Assembly: GCA_965217935.1 (NCBI GenBank)
Contig: OZ244581.1
Coordinates: forward strand, 2,232,001 to 2,296,000
Length of the DNA: 64,000 bases
Reading direction: 5' to 3'
DNA from: JBBROS01 sp965217935
GTDB taxonomy: Bacteria > Pseudomonadota > Alphaproteobacteria > Acetobacterales > Acetobacteraceae
The translations under genes and the position numbers were made by a program. This document shows positions 43,372-51,594 of this stretch, piece after piece. Numbering within the stretch: the first letter of the stretch is position 1; each line of letters starts with the position of its first letter. The notes below the pieces were generated by a model. The model was given only the letters and a program-made list of their open reading frames with translations, was not told the DNA's origin and made no database searches.

Positions 43372-43474
43372 TGCATATTCCGACGATCGCAGCCATCGAT
43401 TCCGATCGAAGCCAGCCGGGCATTCCGAGGATGCCAGCCGGGTCACGGCGCGGGTCGCGAGCGGATGATTTGGG

Positions 43475-44239
43475 CTACTGAATAGCTGCTTCGTCAAGCC
43501 TGGTTTTGGGTGCACGAAGCTTGCGCATGCTCTCTCCTTTCAACTCAATCCGATGTGCCCCATGCACGAGCCGGTGCAGCACCGCGTCGGCGATGGTGGG
43601 ATTGCCGATATGCTCGTGCCAAAGTTCCACCGGCGCCTGGCTTGTGACGATGGTGGACGCACGGTCATGCCGGTCATCGACGATCTCCATCAGATCGCGG
43701 CGCTGTTCAGCGGTCAACGGCGTGATCGCCCGATCGTCCAGGATCAGTAATTGCACCCGTGCCAGGTTCTTCAGCATGCGGCCGTAGCGGCCGTCGCCGC
43801 GGGCCAAGCCAAGCCCCTCCAGCAACCGCGGCACGCGCTGATACAGCACGGACCGGTTGTCACGGCAGGCACGGTGGCCGAGCGCGCAGGACAGCCACGT
43901 CTTGCCGGTGCCCGTCGGACCGGTCACGAGCAAATCCTGATGGCGTTCGATCCACTCGCCGCCGGTCAGCATTTTGAACAGGGCGCGATCAAGGCCGCGA
44001 GCGGCCCGTTGGTCGAGGTCCTCCGGCGTCGCCTGTTGCCGCAGCCCGGCAAAGCGCAGCCGGGCGGCCAATCGTTTGCTGTCGCGCTCCAGCGCCTCGC
44101 GGTCGACCAGCATGGCCAGCCGGTCCTCGAAGCCGAGGTCGGCGGCATCGGCGTGTCGCCGCTGCTCTTCGAGCGCCCGTGCCATGCCGGCAAGCCCGAG
44201 TTCGCGCAGGCGGTCCGTGGTGGGGTGGGTCAGCATCAT
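43475..44239 (-). CDS. istB: IS21 helper ATPase IstB
   Basis: 254 residues from the ATG at 44239, 8 nt after the istA stop position. AAA+ features: Walker A LLVTGPTGTGKTWLSCALG near residue 100, Walker B LLILDDRAITPLT near 165, and STIVTSQAPVELWH near 200. IstB activates the IstA transposase. The frame is intact although its partner gene is not. Confidence 0.9.
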   Translation of the reverse strand: MMLTHPTTDRLRELGLAGMARALEEQRRHADAADLGFEDRLAMLVDREALERDSKRLAARLRFAGLRQQATPEDLDQRAARGLDRALFKMLTGGEWIERHQDLLVTGPTGTGKTWLSCALGHRACRDNRSVLYQRVPRLLEGLGLARGDGRYGRMLKNLARVQLLILDDRAITPLTAEQRRDLMEIVDDRHDRASTIVTSQAPVELWHEHIGNPTIADAVLHRLVHGAHRIELKGESMRKLRAPKTRLDEAAIQ

Positions 44240-44382
44240 CGTTCTCCTCAATGGTAGTAGCCGCTGCCGCGGATGTTGCCGTGCTGGACGGACAGCTCGT
44301 CCGGCACGGGGTCGGCGCGGTGAGCCCGGTCCAGGCCGTTGCGCAGGATCGACTGCACCGAGCCGTAGGTCTTGGCGCCGAT

Positions 44383-44416
44383 GCCGGGCTCCCATCGCGC
44401 TCGCGCGATGGGTCCC
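44383..44416. repeat. 34-nt palindromic insert in istA
   Basis: CCCATCGCG and CGCGATGGG form a 9-bp stem around a CTCG loop. On the istA strand the insert falls exactly between a GAC and an ATC codon of the expected MD-IGAKTYGS sequence. Removing the 34 nt restores that reading frame. Confidence 0.75.
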
Positions 44417-45062
44417 GTCCATGCCGCGCTGGCAGGCCGCCTCTAGCCGCTCGGGCCCATAGCTGCGGACCAGGCGCAGGATGCCGAGGCAGGCGCGGAA
44501 GCCCTGCTCGGGATGCGGCTTGGCGGCCAGGATGCGCTCCACCAGGGCCAGCGTGGACGGGCCGACCGCCGCCGCCTCGTGCAGCAGCCGTGTCGGCGTC
44601 CATGCGGCCAAAGCGGCGGTGCGCACTCGGCATGTGCTCGGACGTCGTCGTGTGCCGGTGCTGCCGCGGGTTGCGCACATGGCTGGCAATCCGGCTGCCC
44701 TGATGGAACAGCTCGATCGTCTGGTCGGCGATGCGCGCCTCGATCACCTCGCGCATCAGCCGATACGGCGCCGAGTAGACATGCCCGTGCACGTCGACGT
44801 GGTCATCCAGCCCCGCGCGGCAGCGCTTCCATTCGGCGCAGGCATACGGGTCCATGGGCAGCGGCAGCAGCGGCAGCAGCGCCGCACGCTCGATCGCCTC
44901 GAACAGCGCCCGGCGGCTCGTGCCCAGGTGGCGCATCGGCCGGTTGTTCAGGTCGGCAATCAGCTCGCGGATGGCGCCATTCAGCTCGGCCAAAGAAAAG
45001 AACCGGCGATGCCGCAGCCGGGCGAGAACCCAACGTTGCACCACCTGGACGGCAACCTCGAC

Positions 45063-45115
45063 CCCTCGGGATCGCCCTTGGCGATCCCGCCCTTCGGGAC
45101 GGATCGCTTCGCGAT
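45063..45115. repeat. ~50-nt multi-hairpin insert in istA
   Basis: Consecutive small hairpins GGGATCGCC-CTT-GGCGATCCC, CCC-TTC-GGG and ATCGC-TTC-GCGAT. In the transposase it separates RRPRDKA from VEVAVQVVQRWV, which are contiguous in intact IstA. Its net length is not a multiple of three, so it shifts the frame. Confidence 0.7.
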
Positions 45116-46046
45116 GGCCTTGTCGCGCGGGCGCCGGACCCGCGCCGGCAGCACCGCCGTGCCGTAATGGCTGGCCAAGTCCTGATACGCGCGGCTGATG
45201 CCAGGCTCATAGCGGCTGGCGGCTGTGACGCCGGATTTCAGGTTGTCGCAGACAAGTTGCCGCGCTACCCCGCCCATGTGGGCAAAAGCTCCAACGTGGC
45301 AACCAAGCCAGTCCGGCAGCGACTGCGTCCAACGCGCGTCCGCATCGGTGAAGTTGGACGCCCCCAGCGCCGCCACGAAAATCTGCGCCTGCCGCGCCTC
45401 GCCAGTGGCGCCGTCGATCACCGTCACCGTCTGCCCGGCGTCGTCGACGAACAAACGCTCACCCGCCGGATGGGTCTGGCGCATCGTCGGCGACAGGCGG
45501 CCCCGCCAAACCGCATACAGGTCGCAAAACCGGCTGTAGCCATACCCATCCGTTTGCCCAGTCCTGTATTCCTCCCAAGCCAGCAGCAAGGTCACCCCCG
45601 GCCGGCGTAGCTCGGCATGCCAATGCGGCCAGTCCGGCTGCGCACGCGACGGCTCGGCCACGAACGGCGGGCTGAACAGCTTGCGCTCCAGCGCCGCATC
45701 GTCCAGCTCAGCCGGCACCGGCCCAGGCAGGTCCACGTGATCCCGACCACGGCAGCGCGCCGCAGATACTCGGCAACCCCGTAGCGGCTGATCCCGGTCA
45801 TGGCCGCAATCTGGTGGCCGCTGTGGCCGCACGCGTGTCGCAGCCGTAATACTTCTCGAACTTGACGCATCGGCAGTCTCTGGCCTGGCATGGCGCTCTC
45901 CAAGATCACTGGAGAACAACTCTGCCGTCGGTGAACGACTGCTCGCGAACCGCGCCGCCACTCCCTGCTCAGGGATGGCTGGAATGCCTCGGAATCACTG
46001 GCTGGCTTGCGTCGGAATCACCGGCTGCTTTGCGTCGGAATACGCA

Positions 46047-47012
46047 GTGCTGGGCGGGCAAGCCCATGTGCGCCAGCACGTCGGCCTCGCTGTCGTCGAT
46101 GAATGCGGCGGGCTTTGGCCGCGCGGGTCGGAGTTGGTCGGCAACGTGGCGAAGCGTTTGGCTGGCGGACGGGCGGCCGGGTTGGATGAACGCCTGACGG
46201 AGCGCGGCCGAGGCGGTGTTCTGCTGGGCTTTCGGCACGTAGGCCTGCGCGTTGCGCATCCAATGAACCCGGCATCTTTGCCAGGCCGAGCCCATCACCC
46301 GCCGGATCGCGGCTTTGAGGCCTTCGTGCGCGTCCGAGATCACCAGCTTGGCGCCGCGCAGGCCGCGGCGGACCAGGCTCTTGAGGAACGTCGCCCAGAA
46401 CGTTTCCGCCTCCGAAGGCCCGATGCGCAGGCCGGCGATCTCCCGCTGGCCCTCGGCGTTCGCCGCCGCGGCGGCTGTCGCGGCGACGCTGGTGATCCGC
46501 CCACCCTCGCGCTGCTTGAGGCAGGCGGCATCCAGCCACAGGCAGGGCCAGTCGCCGGCAAGGGGGCGTTCGAGGAAGGCGCCCGCGCGGCCGTCGATGT
46601 CGCGGCACAGCTTGCGCAGCGTGCTCTTGCCGATCCCCGCCAGCCCCATCGCCTGCACCCGGTGCCGACCCGCCGGGTCGAGACGCCCCCGATCCAGGCC
46701 TCCTGGACGACAGCGGCCAGGGCCTTCTCCGACGTCCGCCGCGGCTCCAGGAACGGCGGGAAGCAGCGGCCCTGGCGCAGCTTTGGGGGCCGCCGCTGCA
46801 AACTGCCCGGGCGCGTGTCGAGCGTGCGGTCGCGATAGCCGTGGCGGTAGGTCGTGCGCTCGCCGGTGCGCCCGTGCCGCCCGGCGGCCGATCAGGCCGT
46901 CCACGTCCGTCTCCATCAGCACCTGCGCAACAGCCTCCGCCACGCTGCGCAGACAGTCGCCGTCTCCGGCTTTGGCCAGCAGCTCGGCCAACGGCCGTCT
47001 GCCCTCGGTCAT
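46047..47012 (-). pseudogene. IS256-family transposase, frameshifted and truncated
   Basis: It starts MTEGRRPLAELLAKAGDGD and continues ETDVDGLIG. The next block, LRQGRCFPPFLEPRRTSEKA to GVSTRRV, is in another frame, and AMGLAGIGKSTLRKLCRDID returns to the first. The core has LWLDAACLKQREGG and LVISDAHEGLKAAIRRV, with the first two Asp of the Mutator-type DDE. It ends after FIDDSEADVLAHMGLP, where the IS21 terminal repeat begins, so the last ~40 residues are gone. Confidence 0.85.
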
Positions 47013-47046
47013 CGGGTCCTCGTCGGTTCAGGTTGGAGCCTCGCAA

Positions 47047-47399
47047 CTCCGCCTGAGCCAGCCAATCCGGTGACCACCTCCGCCTGCACCCTCACGGGTT
47101 CCAAATTTCCACCATGAGCGCGGACGCTACCATCTCATACGCCTGCAGCTTGAAGTGCCGAACATCAGAGTAGTGCGATGATAACCGGTCTCTTCCGTCA
47201 GATTCGCGCCACTCGCCTGATCTGGTGGGCCAAACTGCCCTGACGCTCGAGACTCGAGCATCAGGTTTAGACCACTAGCTGCGTCAGGCTGATCCGGGCC
47301 AGCCTTATCTGAGAAGGCGATTCGCCCTCTGACTGACTTCAGTCAAAACGATCGCGGCCTAGACTCAAGCCCCGGTTGCCGCATATGGAGAGCAACAGA
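47047..47399. other. gap between the IS island and tRNA-Gln
   Basis: About 350 nt without a supported gene. The first part is presumably the outer end of the IS256 element. A short palindrome ACGCTCGAGACTCGAGCAT occurs near 47245. The tRNA promoter must lie toward its right end. Confidence 0.4.
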
Positions 47400-47474
47400 T
47401 GGGGCGTCGCCAAGCGGTAAGGCAGCGGACTTTGAATCCGCCATTCGGAGGTTCGATCCCTCCCGCCCCAACCA
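47400..47474 (+). tRNA. tRNA-Gln (anticodon UUG)
   Basis: Acceptor stem TGGGGCG/CGCCCCA, D-arm with AAGCGGTAAGGC, anticodon loop CTTTGAA giving TTG, and T-arm GGTTCGATCC. Discriminator A and encoded CCA. 75 nt, standard. It borders the IS island, and tRNA genes are frequent integration sites, but no duplicated tRNA end was found across the island. Confidence 0.95.
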
Positions 47475-47513
47475 AGGGCTGCGGCACGGCGCAATGGGCG
47501 CCGGCAGGCTGAC

Positions 47514-47945
47514 GTGCTGATCCCGATTGCCCCGGGCGTCTTTTTCGACCGCCGCGAACTCACCGAGACCTTTGTCCGTGCTTCAGGCCCTGGCGGGCAG
47601 AACGTCAACAAGGTGTCGTCCGCCGTGCAGGTGCGGCTCGACCTGCGCAAGCCCGGCTCGCTACCGGAGGCCGTCCGCGCCCGCGCGGCGGCGCTGGCCG
47701 GCTCGAAGCTGACCAGCCAGGGTGTTTTGGTCATCACCGCGCAACGCCACCGCTCCCAGGACCAGAACCGTCAGGAGGCGCTCGAACAGGTCGTGGCGCT
47801 ACTCCGCGCCGCTGCGGTCCGTCCCACCTTCCGGGTCGCCACCAAGCCCGGCAAAGGGGCCAAACGCCGCCGCACGGACGAGAAAACCCGTCGGGGCGCC
47901 GTGAAGCGCCTGCGGATATCGCGCATGACTACCGAGTCGGATTAA
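47514..47945 (+). CDS. arfB: alternative ribosome-rescue factor ArfB
   Basis: 143 residues. The catalytic GGQ loop is in RASGPGGQNVNKVSSAVQ near residue 27. A basic C-terminal tail (KPGKGAKRRRTDEKTRRGAVKRLR) inserts into the empty mRNA channel. It hydrolyses peptidyl-tRNA on stalled ribosomes. Translation starts at GTG 47514, 39 nt after tRNA-Gln. Its 3' end overlaps the convergent ankyrin gene by 17 nt. Confidence 0.93.
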   Translation: MLIPIAPGVFFDRRELTETFVRASGPGGQNVNKVSSAVQVRLDLRKPGSLPEAVRARAAALAGSKLTSQGVLVITAQRHRSQDQNRQEALEQVVALLRAAAVRPTFRVATKPGKGAKRRRTDEKTRRGAVKRLRISRMTTESD

Positions 47946-48519
47946 ACCCGAGAAATCCGGCATCCAGAGCCGGTGCGCCGCCATCGTCGGCGAACAGCCG
48001 GGCCGTCTGCGGCGTAGTTGGCGCTATTTCCGCAGCTTTCAAAGCGGCCTGCCTGCGCGGCCGGGGCTCGGGACGGGATGCCGCTTTAACCGGGCTTTTT
48101 GACGGCTCTGCCGGAACCTCGGTCGTCGTATCCCCCCGCAGCGACAGCAAGTAGAAGGTGATCGCGTTGCGCCCGAGATCGACCGACAGCTCGAGCGGCG
48201 TCAGCCCGAGCACGTTGCGGCCGCGAAAATCGGCCCCGCGCGATACGGCGTCCTTTGCCACCGCCAGATCGCCGCGGTTGATCGCGTCGAACAGCGCCTC
48301 GGTCGGCGGCAGGTCGACCGGCGCTCTTGTAGCGGGTGCGACGGCTGCCGGTTCCGCTCGGCTTCCCGGCAAGGCCGGCGGCGGAGGCTCGCGGTTGCGT
48401 TGCTCGAATTTCGCCGGCGGCGCGACCGGCTTCATCGTCGGCCCCGGCAACTGCGTCTGGGCCCATGCCGGCGTGGCGAGCGCCAAGGCAATAATGAGCG
48501 CGAACCAATATCGGATCAT
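47929..48519 (-). CDS. periplasmic ankyrin-repeat protein
   Basis: 196 residues from ATG 48519. The signal peptide MIRYWFALIIALALATPAWA has an AWA cleavage site. A Pro-rich stretch follows, then about two ankyrin repeats (ALFDAINRGDLAVAKDAVSRGADF, NVLGLTPLELSVDLGRNAITFYLLS). The C-terminal tail is basic and Ala/Pro-rich. Probably a periplasmic protein-protein interaction factor. It lies 14 nt after a TspO-like gene on the same strand. Confidence 0.75.
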   Translation of the reverse strand: MIRYWFALIIALALATPAWAQTQLPGPTMKPVAPPAKFEQRNREPPPPALPGSRAEPAAVAPATRAPVDLPPTEALFDAINRGDLAVAKDAVSRGADFRGRNVLGLTPLELSVDLGRNAITFYLLSLRGDTTTEVPAEPSKSPVKAASRPEPRPRRQAALKAAEIAPTTPQTARLFADDGGAPALDAGFLGFNPTR

Positions 48520-48533
48520 GGACAAGCCCCTTT

Positions 48534-49001
48534 TCACGAGCCGTTAAGCCACAAGAACCCGGCGTTCAAGTAGGCCGCGTAGCAGACCCAGGCCAGGTAT
48601 GGGGCCAGCAACAACGCCCCGGCCCGCTGGATCGGCCAGAAATCTCGGATCGTCATGGCGATCAGCCCGAGCAGGGCGACGATCAAGCCCATCCCAAGTC
48701 CTAGGCTGTGCAAGCCGAAGAAAGCGGCCGGCCAGAACGAGTTCAGCAGGAGTTGCCAGCCCCAGATCCGCAGCGCCGAGCGCTTCCGATGGATGCCGAC
48801 GTCGACGCGCCGCCACACCAGCCAAGCCGACACCGCGATGCACACGTAGAGCACGGCCCAAACCGGAGCGAACACCCAGTCCGGCGGCGCGCCGGCTGGA
48901 CGGGCAAGGCTGTGATACCATCCCTGGACGCTGCCCGCCGTGACCGCCCCGTTCGCGAGGTACACGAGCCCGCATAGCCCCAGGAAGCCCACCAGGGCCA
49001 T
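48534..49001 (-). CDS. TspO/MBR family protein
   Basis: 155 residues, five membrane helices. Typical TspO signatures are GWYHSLARPAGAPPDWVFAPVW near residue 32, AVLYVCIAVSAWLVW, LLLNSFWPAAFFGLHS and APYLAWVCYAAYLNAGFLWLN at the end. The family binds porphyrins and is linked to tetrapyrrole and stress control. ATG 49001 gives the normal length; an upstream ATG at 49094 would add unrelated residues. Confidence 0.88.
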   Translation of the reverse strand: MALVGFLGLCGLVYLANGAVTAGSVQGWYHSLARPAGAPPDWVFAPVWAVLYVCIAVSAWLVWRRVDVGIHRKRSALRIWGWQLLLNSFWPAAFFGLHSLGLGMGLIVALLGLIAMTIRDFWPIQRAGALLLAPYLAWVCYAAYLNAGFLWLNGS

Positions 49002-49116
49002 CAGGCTAGAGCGCCGCGCGCGGCGGAAGGGTTGTTCAGGCGTCTGGAAGGCACGAACTCCTTTGTCCCGGGCTATGTGGACCGGTTGCCGCATCAGGAC
49101 AATCGCCAACGGCGTC

Positions 49117-49524
49117 TCAGGGCGGCTCGTCGCTCCGGGACCCAATGAAACGTGGCCAGCTATCGGCGAAGCGCAACCATGAGAGCTGGCTCGCAGTATC
49201 CGAGTGATCACGCGGCGGCAATTGCTCCGGGTCGTCCAGGCTGCATGTCGTGATGTCGACTTCATCCAGAGCCTGATCCCGACAGGTCAGCGGCGTGCCG
49301 CACTCCGGGCAGAAGCTGCGGGTGATGCCGGGGCTCGACGCGAACCATTTTGGCGGCCCATTGATCCAGCGCAATTCACCCGGCCGCAGCGAGTACCAGG
49401 CCACGGCCGGCGCGCCCGTCGTCTGGCGGCAGTCGCGGCAGTGGCATAGCGTCATGTGGAACGGCGTGCCCTCCACCACATATCTTATGTGCCCGCAGCG
49501 GCAACCGCCCTGCAGCGCCGTCAC
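49117..49524 (-). CDS. GFA-family (glutathione-dependent formaldehyde-activating-like) protein
   Basis: 135 residues. The zinc/glutathione-site cysteines are all present: GGCRCGHIRY near residue 7, LCHCRDCRQTTGAP near 27 and FCPECGTPL near 71. Family members bind zinc; few have a proven reaction. It overlaps the start region of the upstream VWA membrane protein gene's end by 4 nt, so it is probably the last gene of that operon. Confidence 0.85.
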   Translation of the reverse strand: MTALQGGCRCGHIRYVVEGTPFHMTLCHCRDCRQTTGAPAVAWYSLRPGELRWINGPPKWFASSPGITRSFCPECGTPLTCRDQALDEVDITTCSLDDPEQLPPRDHSDTASQLSWLRFADSWPRFIGSRSDEPP

Positions 49525-51584
49525 GCGACGCCCTCACGCCGCCATGCGACGATGACCAGGGCCAGCAGCAACGGCAGCGCCGCCCAGGGCGGCAGCAGCG
49601 GAACGGCGTCGATCCCGGTCACGACGTAGTCGTGCTGGCGCGGCAGGCCGATCCAGTTGGCTCCGAACGCCTGGCGTCCCGGTTCGGTCCGGCGCAGTTC
49701 CGGCAACCCGGCGCCGATGAACCTGACGCTTCCGCCGGAGGCCCGCGAGAGTGGATGCAGCGTGGCCGCCGTCGCTCGCAGGTCGGCGATCTCAAGCGGG
49801 TTCGCCACGCTGGCCGCGGCGTAAGCGGTGTGCGTGCCGTCGGACACTTGATACACGCCCGGCTCGCCGGCCGGAGCGGTCGCGACCGAGCTTCCGGGCT
49901 GCCCCGCCTTGAGCGCCGCCGTCGATACCGCGCCCGAAGGCGAGGTGATCGTCACGTTGCCCGGCGCCGCATCGCTCAAAGTCCGCCGCTCGACATGCAG
50001 CTCGTCCTTGCTGATGGTTGCCCGCAGCGCCTCCTCTTCGAGCGCGGGCTCTTTCATCAGCCAGTGCGCGATCCGCCGCAGCAACTCCGCCTGCGGGCCG
50101 CCGCCGTCATGCCCGCGCGACCAGAGCCAGATCTGGTCCGACAGCAGCAGCGCGACGCGGCCCTTCTCCACCCGGTCGAGCAGCAGCAGCGGGCTGCCGT
50201 CGCCGGTCGACAACAATGGCGGCGCGGAACTCGATGCCGGCGCGATCGCCCGATACCAGGGGCCCCAATCCGGCGCGGCGCCGGCGTGCCAGCCGGGCAA
50301 ATTTTCCGTCACCGGGTGCCGGGCGCCGAGCGGCGTCACTTGGGGCCGGAACGCTCCGTCCACCACCGACGCCGGGCTTGCCGGCAGCACGCTGCCGATC
50401 GCGGTCGGCGCAAGGCTGGTCGCGCCGGTGAATTCCGGCCCGGCGCTCAGCAGTAACCCGCCGCCCTGACGAACGTAGTCGGCGATATTGCGCATGTAGA
50501 GCGGCGGCAGGATGCCGCGGTTCTGGAACCGGTCGAGGATGATGAGGTCGAAATCGTGGATCTTGACCTGGAACAGCTCGCGAATGGGAAAGGCGATCAG
50601 CGCGAGTTCATTAAGTGGCGTCAGGTCGTCCCGCTCCGGCGGGCGCAGGATGGTGAAGTGCACCAGGTCCACCGACGGGTCCGCCTTCAGCAGCCGCCGC
50701 CAGGTCCGCTCGCCCTGGTGCGGCTGGCCGGAGACGAGCAGCACCCGCAGCCGGTCCCGCACCCCGTTGATCGTCACGACGGCCCGGTTGTTGACCGGCG
50801 AGACCTCGCCGGGCAGCGCATCCGCCTGCAGCTCGACGATGGTTGGCCCGGCGCGCGTGATCGGCACCTCCACCGTCGTTTCCTGCCCGACCGCCACCGG
50901 CCGGGTCTCCGGCGGTTCGCCATCGCGGCGGACGGTGAGCCTCGCCGGGCCACCGGGCCGGGCGACGCCGAGGTCGTCGACGGCCAGCTTCAAGGCGACG
51001 CTATGACCGACGATCCCGAACGAGGGCGCCTCGATGATGCGCAGCCGCCGGTCCGTCTCCTCCCCGGCGGCGGGGATCAGCACCTGCAGCGGGGCGTCGA
51101 GCGCCGGGTTCGGATTGTCGTGCGCCTGCCCGTCGGTCACAGCGATCACCGCCGAGAGGCGGGATCTTGGGATGTCCGCCAAAGCCCGGCCGATCGAGGC
51201 AAAAAGCTGCGTGCCGTCATGCCCCGCTTCAGGCACGTCGATGGTGCGCAGCTCGAGGCCGGGCAGGCGCGCGGCCTCGGCCTGGATTTGCTTGCGCGCC
51301 GCCTCTGCCCGGGCGGCACGGTCGTTGACCTGCATGGAGGCGCTCTGATCGACGGCAAGCAGGGCGATGTCGCGCTGCGTGTCGCGGGTTTCGCGGACGA
51401 GGCGGGGGCCGGCGAGCCAGCCGATCAGCACGGCAAAGGCGAGCGCCCGCCACCACGTGCCCGACGCGCGGCGGAGCAAGGCCGGCAGCAAGGCCAGGAC
51501 GCAAACGGCCGCCAACGCTGCCAGCGCCCACCAGGGCAGCAGCGGATCGAACCGAAGCGCCGCGTAGGCTTGTTCCAGGTTCAT
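49521..51584 (-). CDS. membrane-anchored VWA/GATase-like protein of the MoxR operon
   Basis: 687 residues. Two N-terminal membrane helices (about 17-35, 46-58), then a VWA-like domain with an intact MIDAS start DQSASMQV near residue 79 and AVIAVTDGQAHDN. A middle region has beta-sandwich character. LIILDRFQNRGILPPLYMRN and YVRQGGGLLLSAGPEF resemble the class I glutamine-amidotransferase-like fold. A final membrane helix (LPPWAALPLLLALVIVAW) ends the protein. It starts 10 nt after the DUF4159 gene. Such proteins accompany MoxR/DUF58/DUF4159; function unknown. Confidence 0.82.
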   Translation of the reverse strand: MNLEQAYAALRFDPLLPWWALAALAAVCVLALLPALLRRASGTWWRALAFAVLIGWLAGPRLVRETRDTQRDIALLAVDQSASMQVNDRAARAEAARKQIQAEAARLPGLELRTIDVPEAGHDGTQLFASIGRALADIPRSRLSAVIAVTDGQAHDNPNPALDAPLQVLIPAAGEETDRRLRIIEAPSFGIVGHSVALKLAVDDLGVARPGGPARLTVRRDGEPPETRPVAVGQETTVEVPITRAGPTIVELQADALPGEVSPVNNRAVVTINGVRDRLRVLLVSGQPHQGERTWRRLLKADPSVDLVHFTILRPPERDDLTPLNELALIAFPIRELFQVKIHDFDLIILDRFQNRGILPPLYMRNIADYVRQGGGLLLSAGPEFTGATSLAPTAIGSVLPASPASVVDGAFRPQVTPLGARHPVTENLPGWHAGAAPDWGPWYRAIAPASSSAPPLLSTGDGSPLLLLDRVEKGRVALLLSDQIWLWSRGHDGGGPQAELLRRIAHWLMKEPALEEEALRATISKDELHVERRTLSDAAPGNVTITSPSGAVSTAALKAGQPGSSVATAPAGEPGVYQVSDGTHTAYAAASVANPLEIADLRATAATLHPLSRASGGSVRFIGAGLPELRRTEPGRQAFGANWIGLPRQHDYVVTGIDAVPLLPPWAALPLLLALVIVAWRREGVA

Positions 51585-51594
51585 CGCGTGCGCC

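Larger units (their letters stand above)
44248..45891 (-). pseudogene. istA: IS21 transposase IstA, broken at four places
   Basis: N-terminal MPGQRLPMRQVREVLRLRHA with helix-turn-helix IAAMTGISRYGVAEYLRR; catalytic core LFVDDAGQTVTVIDGATGE and VCDNLKSGV; C-terminal region MPMDPYACAEWK-like and the GSGYYH end. The frame is lost by a 1-nt change near 45735, a ~50-nt palindromic insert at 45063-45115, a 1-nt change near 44607, and a 34-nt palindromic insert at 44383-44416. Each piece aligns collinearly with intact IstA (about 500 residues). Confidence 0.85.
43372..46046 (-). mobile_element. IS21-family element
   Basis: About 2675 bp. Ends TGCATATTCCGACG (left) and TGCGTATTCCGACG (right, inverted) each continue with two more ATTCCGA-N-CAGCC-like blocks at about 21-nt spacing, the multiple terminal repeats of IS21. 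It carries istB and a broken istA. The flanks are a truncated IS5 (left) and a truncated IS256 (right), and no direct repeat joins them. Confidence 0.85.

Noticed and set aside
47400..47474. tRNA-Gln as attachment site for an integrated island
   Set aside because: No integrase gene and no repeated tRNA 3' end was found across the IS cluster; the cluster is explained by separate IS insertions.
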